This document shows, piece after piece, positions 59,804-64,000 of a stretch of DNA of 64,000 nucleotides. Below the pieces are notes generated by a model. That model ran no database searches and had not been told where the DNA came from. It saw nothing but the letters and a program-made list of their open reading frames with translations. The stretch lies in contig NC_040032.1 in assembly GCF_000972845.2 (NCBI RefSeq), positions 11,196,334 through 11,260,333 of the forward strand. Direction: 5' to 3'. Source of the DNA: Larimichthys crocea. Taxonomy: Eukaryota > Chordata > Actinopteri > Sciaenidae. The stretch's first letter is position 1; every line of letters begins with the position of its first letter. The position numbers and the translations under genes are program-made.

Positions 59804-62650
59804 CCAGCTTTTATCTGCCTTAACACATGTATCTTTGGAAATACTGATCACCAAACTGGGACTGAATGTTCACAGGCAGCTGTTGCATAGCGAAGATTTC
59901 ATCAATAAGCCTAAGTTTGTCCATCTTTTAAATGTATATACTTAAAAACACAAATTATTGGTGGAAATGGAATAAAAAGTATTTAGTCTTTCAGTAACAA
60001 AGATTGCTTTAAGCCCTTAGTCCAGCATTTGAGGGAGCCTTGTATGTTTTGAGCCAATGTTGTCACTCCAGGCTTCACCTTTCATCGACAGGCTTGCATC
60101 TCTAGTCGATTAGAAATAAACAACACGGGTGTTTGGTAGGCTGATTCCACCAGTGCACATTAGAGATGGTTCAGATTAGAAATAAATAAAGCGAGGGCAT
60201 CTTTATAAAGTAATATAGTTTTACTCAGTATGCGAGTGTGTATGATGAGACATCACTCAGGACTGCAATACTGCCACTGAGGAATCCAAGACGGAGCCGA
60301 GGCCAACGCTTTGGAAAAAACAAGATTACAACACTTGCAGACACATGAACGTGATTCATCTCAAACTGAATCTTTTTCACCTAACTCATCAGCCAAAAAC
60401 ATGGCAGAGTGGATGTGACAGTAATGCACCCGATGATGGTCAATAAGACTTGGACCTTTGACCTTTTACAAGAGGAATTCACTCTGTTAGCTCAGTGATG
60501 GAGCAATCCCAGTGAAACTGTGTGTCTGTGGCCGAGTTGCTGAATGGCCACATTGATCCAAGGCTAATTACTATCTAGCTTGGCTTTATGAGCGGAAACC
60601 CGGTGTGGTAGCATTTTACCAGTCAATATGGCTAATCAGATGTGCTCACTGCTCGTTCCTCTGTGGCCTATAAGGAAGTCAGGCAGGCAGCTAGGTTCGT
60701 CTGCACGCAGATGGTGGCTTACTACCTGCATTTAAGTAAAACAGGACTTCATCTATTACATCTGCAAATAACTGTGGCAAAAAAATGGCAACAAATGGAG
60801 ATACCACGTGGGGATTGCAGCTTGTGCTGCTCGTGTTTTCCAATGCCAAGAGTGTTGAGAGTGAAGACAACATGAACCAAGCTGAGAAAAGGCTCAGTCA
60901 TCCTCTTCTTTCCAATGCAAAGTCATCTTTACTGCAAGCCTGCTGCCTGTGGTCACCACACTATCACAGTAAATGGTATAAATGGTCTTATTGGATCTAC
61001 CGACCACTCAAAGCACTTTTCACATGCAAATTCATACACTGATGGTAGCAACAGCATGAAAAACTCCCATATTCAGTGACAGAACAAAGTGGACCTTTTC
61101 ACCTTTTCAAGTAAATGAAACAATGTCAACACTGAAGAATGAATGTAGCATGATTATGTCCGATGCAGGACGTCCAGCTAGAGCAGAGGTCTAGCCCCTC
61201 TCCAGTGGTTCCATGTGGCTTTGACAAACAATCAAAGAAATAAATAACAGTTATTCTTCTTACATTCTCCAATAGTGTAGCCGTTGAACACCAAATTTAA
61301 AAAAAAGGTTCTTATATGAAAGGTTGGTAGGTTGTAGACCAATCTGGTAGTCCTAATTTGCCAGATTAAGACTGTTACTTGCGACATACATGCAAATGCA
61401 AAATAAAAATGTAATATTCAGTTTCACTAGCGCTTGCAGCTGCTGGAACAACCAGAGAAAGATGTTTCAGTATTGACTTACAAATATTTCAGGAGTCAAA
61501 CCAATGGTAATTTCACATACAATGAGAGACTAACAAAACTAACCCAAACAGGCCTGACACTGAAAATACCTCCATAACCTCACATGGAGCCAATAAAACC
61601 CATTTTCCAGATAAACAAATATCTATATGCAGAATCTATAGGATTGTCCAGCATTCTGGCTTTGGTTGCTACAGTGTGGAGAGTAAAAGTGGCAGGACAC
61701 ATTGCTGTAATGCAATCTCTGAAGCCATCGGGTATGCACGTTTGAGGACGATTTTTTTAATTATTTGCATTCACATGCAGATAACTTGCATATCAAGTTA
61801 TCTTTCGTATTAAGTTACTAATCAGACTGCAGAGGAAGTCTTGGCCCAGGTCTGTTTTCCGTTTTCCAGATATCCGCTGGCTACACCGGGAGTCCAGAAT
61901 CACGGGCCGTCGTCCCCAGAGGCTAAATCATTGTCAGACAATAGCCGACAGCTTCCGGGATCGGTGGTGGTGGTGGTGGTAATGCTTTGGCCTATCGCAG
62001 TCTACATTTCCTTCAGCAGAGGTACTGTGTGTGTTTGTAACAGCAAGAACAAGGTCAGAAAATACAGCTTGGTAAAAGCACAAACACTCAAAGGATGACA
62101 TTCAGCTGAGCCTCAATCCCAACACTTGATGTTTCTCCATTTTGCAATTTCCACAATGTGCTTGTTGCATTATCGGTCTCGACTTGACGGCTCGAGCTTT
62201 CAAATACACATTAAGGCTGCAGCAGGAGAGCATGAAACAGTCCACAGTCACCTTGAACTAAGGTCAATATGTCTCGGTTTTGCACTAAACGGAAGATGTT
62301 TATCTTATAATTAGGCCTAATTGTCAGGCTAATAGAATAAAAACACCAACACCACAAATACCAGTAGAGCTGTGTTTCCCCAAACCGGCATAACACTGCA
62401 ATCGACCTTGTAAAACACATCACACAATAAGGAATATCTCAGAATACATCATTATCACAATAGGCTGATAATTGCCACGCAGCAGACAGTATATAGCACC
62501 CCTATGTAGCATATAGAGCATCGTTACATCACTGAGAGGCGGCGTGTATCAAAGGGAACTCGCAGAATCGTGATGTGATGCATGTGTGCTCTCATGCTTG
62601 CTGGCAGAACCAGATAATAACTGAGCAAGTGTGCTTTTCCCAGTGGTGAA

Positions 62651-62686
62651 CCCCCCCCCACCACCACCGCCCCCACCCCACCCCCA
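62651..62686 (-). repeat. G-rich tract with quadruplex potential on the minus strand
   Basis: The plus strand shows runs of nine, five, four and five C residues separated by short CA and CCA spacers. The minus strand therefore carries at least four G-runs of four or more within about 36 nt. In the minus-strand gene this would be in the transcript if it is intron 1. Confidence 0.75.
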
Positions 62687-64000
62687 TCTCCTCGCTCACA
62701 CGCACGCACGCACGCCACCTCAAGCGGTGCTACGTGTTGATTGGCTGCTGGTGACATCATGGCAGATAGCACAAAAACAGGCCCGTTGGAAGGTATGACT
62801 TCACTGTTTATAACTCATGAGACGGAGAGAGAGAGAGAGAGGGAGGCAGAGAGGAGAAGCAGACATTTGCTCACCACCCATAAGGGTTAAGCTCATTTAC
62901 AATAGAAGACCCAGGGGAGGGCAACATTGCAAGGTATAACCGCTGTGTTGCACTCACACACACACAGAGCACCAACGAGTGTCAGCAAGGTGCAAGAAAA
63001 GGGGAGTTTATGTTTGCTGGGTATTCCTGATTATCGCCAGGAGTAACGCTGGAAAAAGCCACCACCAGGCTGAATGAAAATATGCTGCAATATTGGTGAA
63101 ATCAGGGGAGATGCCACAAGTGAGCGAAGGAGCCATATGCCAGGTTTCCATACAAACTGACTGAATTTACAGAAAATCATCGAGTACGGCGATTACAAGG
63201 ACTTCGGGCCGCTGGGACAAACAGGTGGTGGCGCAAATTTTCCTGTCGGCTTCTATTAAACTGCTGCAGCAGACAAGGCACGCAGAGATGACGTAATTAA
63301 CTGAGCTCGAGCGAACAAATGCCGCGTAGACAAAGTGATGCTATTATGATAACACTTGAGGTTTTCCAAAGGTTGCGCTCAGGTTCTGCAATGTGCAAGT
63401 TAAAAAATTGAAAACTGATGGAAAGACAGTTATTCCATAAGCAACGATAAATATAGTGACTGACAACATGGCAAAAATTGTCATTAGCTGATGATTGGTG
63501 GTTTTATGGGGAAACTTTGGACCAAAGAACCAGACCCCTTGATCAAGCTCTAGCTACTGCGACAATGCTCACTTTATTTAATATCTACAGAAAATAAATA
63601 AATAAATCAGGATATACTGTCCACAAAACTTCTTTCTCCTTTTTACTTCCACTGGCTAGACAACCTGCGACTAGTTTGTGGGGCTCAGTTGTAATGTAAA
63701 GCGACATAAAGCGTGTATAATACATGACAAAAAAGGAAAACTCGCAGTCTGTTTACCTCTGAATGTGGCAAAAGTTTTATTTCAGCTTTGGGACTGACAT
63801 ATTTTCTCACAAAACCCGACCAGCAGAGAGTGAGACGAAGAACACAGCGTGCCGAGGTACAGTACGGCGGTGATAGTTTGTAAGATCCCAGCGTACCTGT
63901 GCCACAATCCATCACTGTTTTGTGCAAGTTCTGCTGGTTCAAAATAACTGTAATCATCCGCACTCCGCAGTATCCGAACATCAGCAACAGATGCTGCATT

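Larger units (their letters stand above)
59186..64000. other. Probable intron 1 of the IGSF9B-like gene
   Basis: No signal-peptide exon with a donor in the required phase was found on the minus strand. The stretch holds a small hairpin (59759-59803), a G-rich minus-strand tract (62651-62686), a (GA)n run near 62821-62842 and an open minus-strand frame that runs off the window edge (63685-64000). No promoter was recognised. Confidence 0.55.

Noticed and set aside
59186..64000. Search for the signal-peptide exon of the IGSF9B-like gene
   Set aside because: No minus-strand ATG followed by a hydrophobic stretch and a donor in phase 1 was found. Hydrophobic-looking frames such as 60691-60873 lack a suitable donor and family resemblance.

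Overview
The window is vertebrate genomic DNA, almost certainly from a teleost fish. There are no prokaryote-style gene blocks. Coding signal is confined to short, well-separated minus-strand segments with canonical GT/AG splice sites. The sequence between them carries long (CA)n microsatellites and repeats typical of teleosts: a tRNA-derived SINE, hAT-like elements, a LINE 3' fragment and several dispersed families present in two copies.

The one supported gene runs right to left across nearly the whole window, from 59185 down to 5817. Fifteen minus-strand exons join with matching splice phase at every junction and give about 742 continuous residues: five Ig-like domains, each split over two exons, two fibronectin type III domains, also two exons each, one transmembrane helix and a basic stop-transfer motif. 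Order, motifs and junctions match the turtle/IGSF9 family, and the residues resemble IGSF9B (a synaptic adhesion protein) more than IGSF9. The first exon (signal peptide, 5' UTR) was not found and probably lies beyond 64000. The conserved long cytoplasmic tail was not found below 5817; it is either beyond position 1 or replaced by a short tail suggested by two candidate exons at 2601-2687 and 2418-2524.

Layout: 1-5816, possible 3' end with two uncertain exons and one repeat copy; 5817-13237, transmembrane and FN3 exons; 15774-19185, compact cluster of FN3-1, Ig5 and Ig4 exons with introns as short as 78 bp; 19186-23497, large intron with a complete non-autonomous hAT element, a purine-rich tract and simple repeats; 23498-29147, Ig3 exons; 29148-40607, repeat-rich introns around the Ig2 second-half exon; 40608-49603, Ig2 and Ig1 exons separated by 8.7 kb with a SINE; 49604-59185, a 9.4 kb intron and the first Ig1 exon; 59186-64000, probable intron 1.

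No second protein-coding gene, canonical RNA gene or CRISPR array could be supported. The most interesting signals are structural: a near-perfect 47-bp-arm hairpin at 57782-57887, an inverted pair of a conserved core flanking one Ig3 exon, a repeat family whose two copies differ by inversion of an internal segment, and the unresolved cytoplasmic tail. I do not see convincing evidence of a wholly new biological system.
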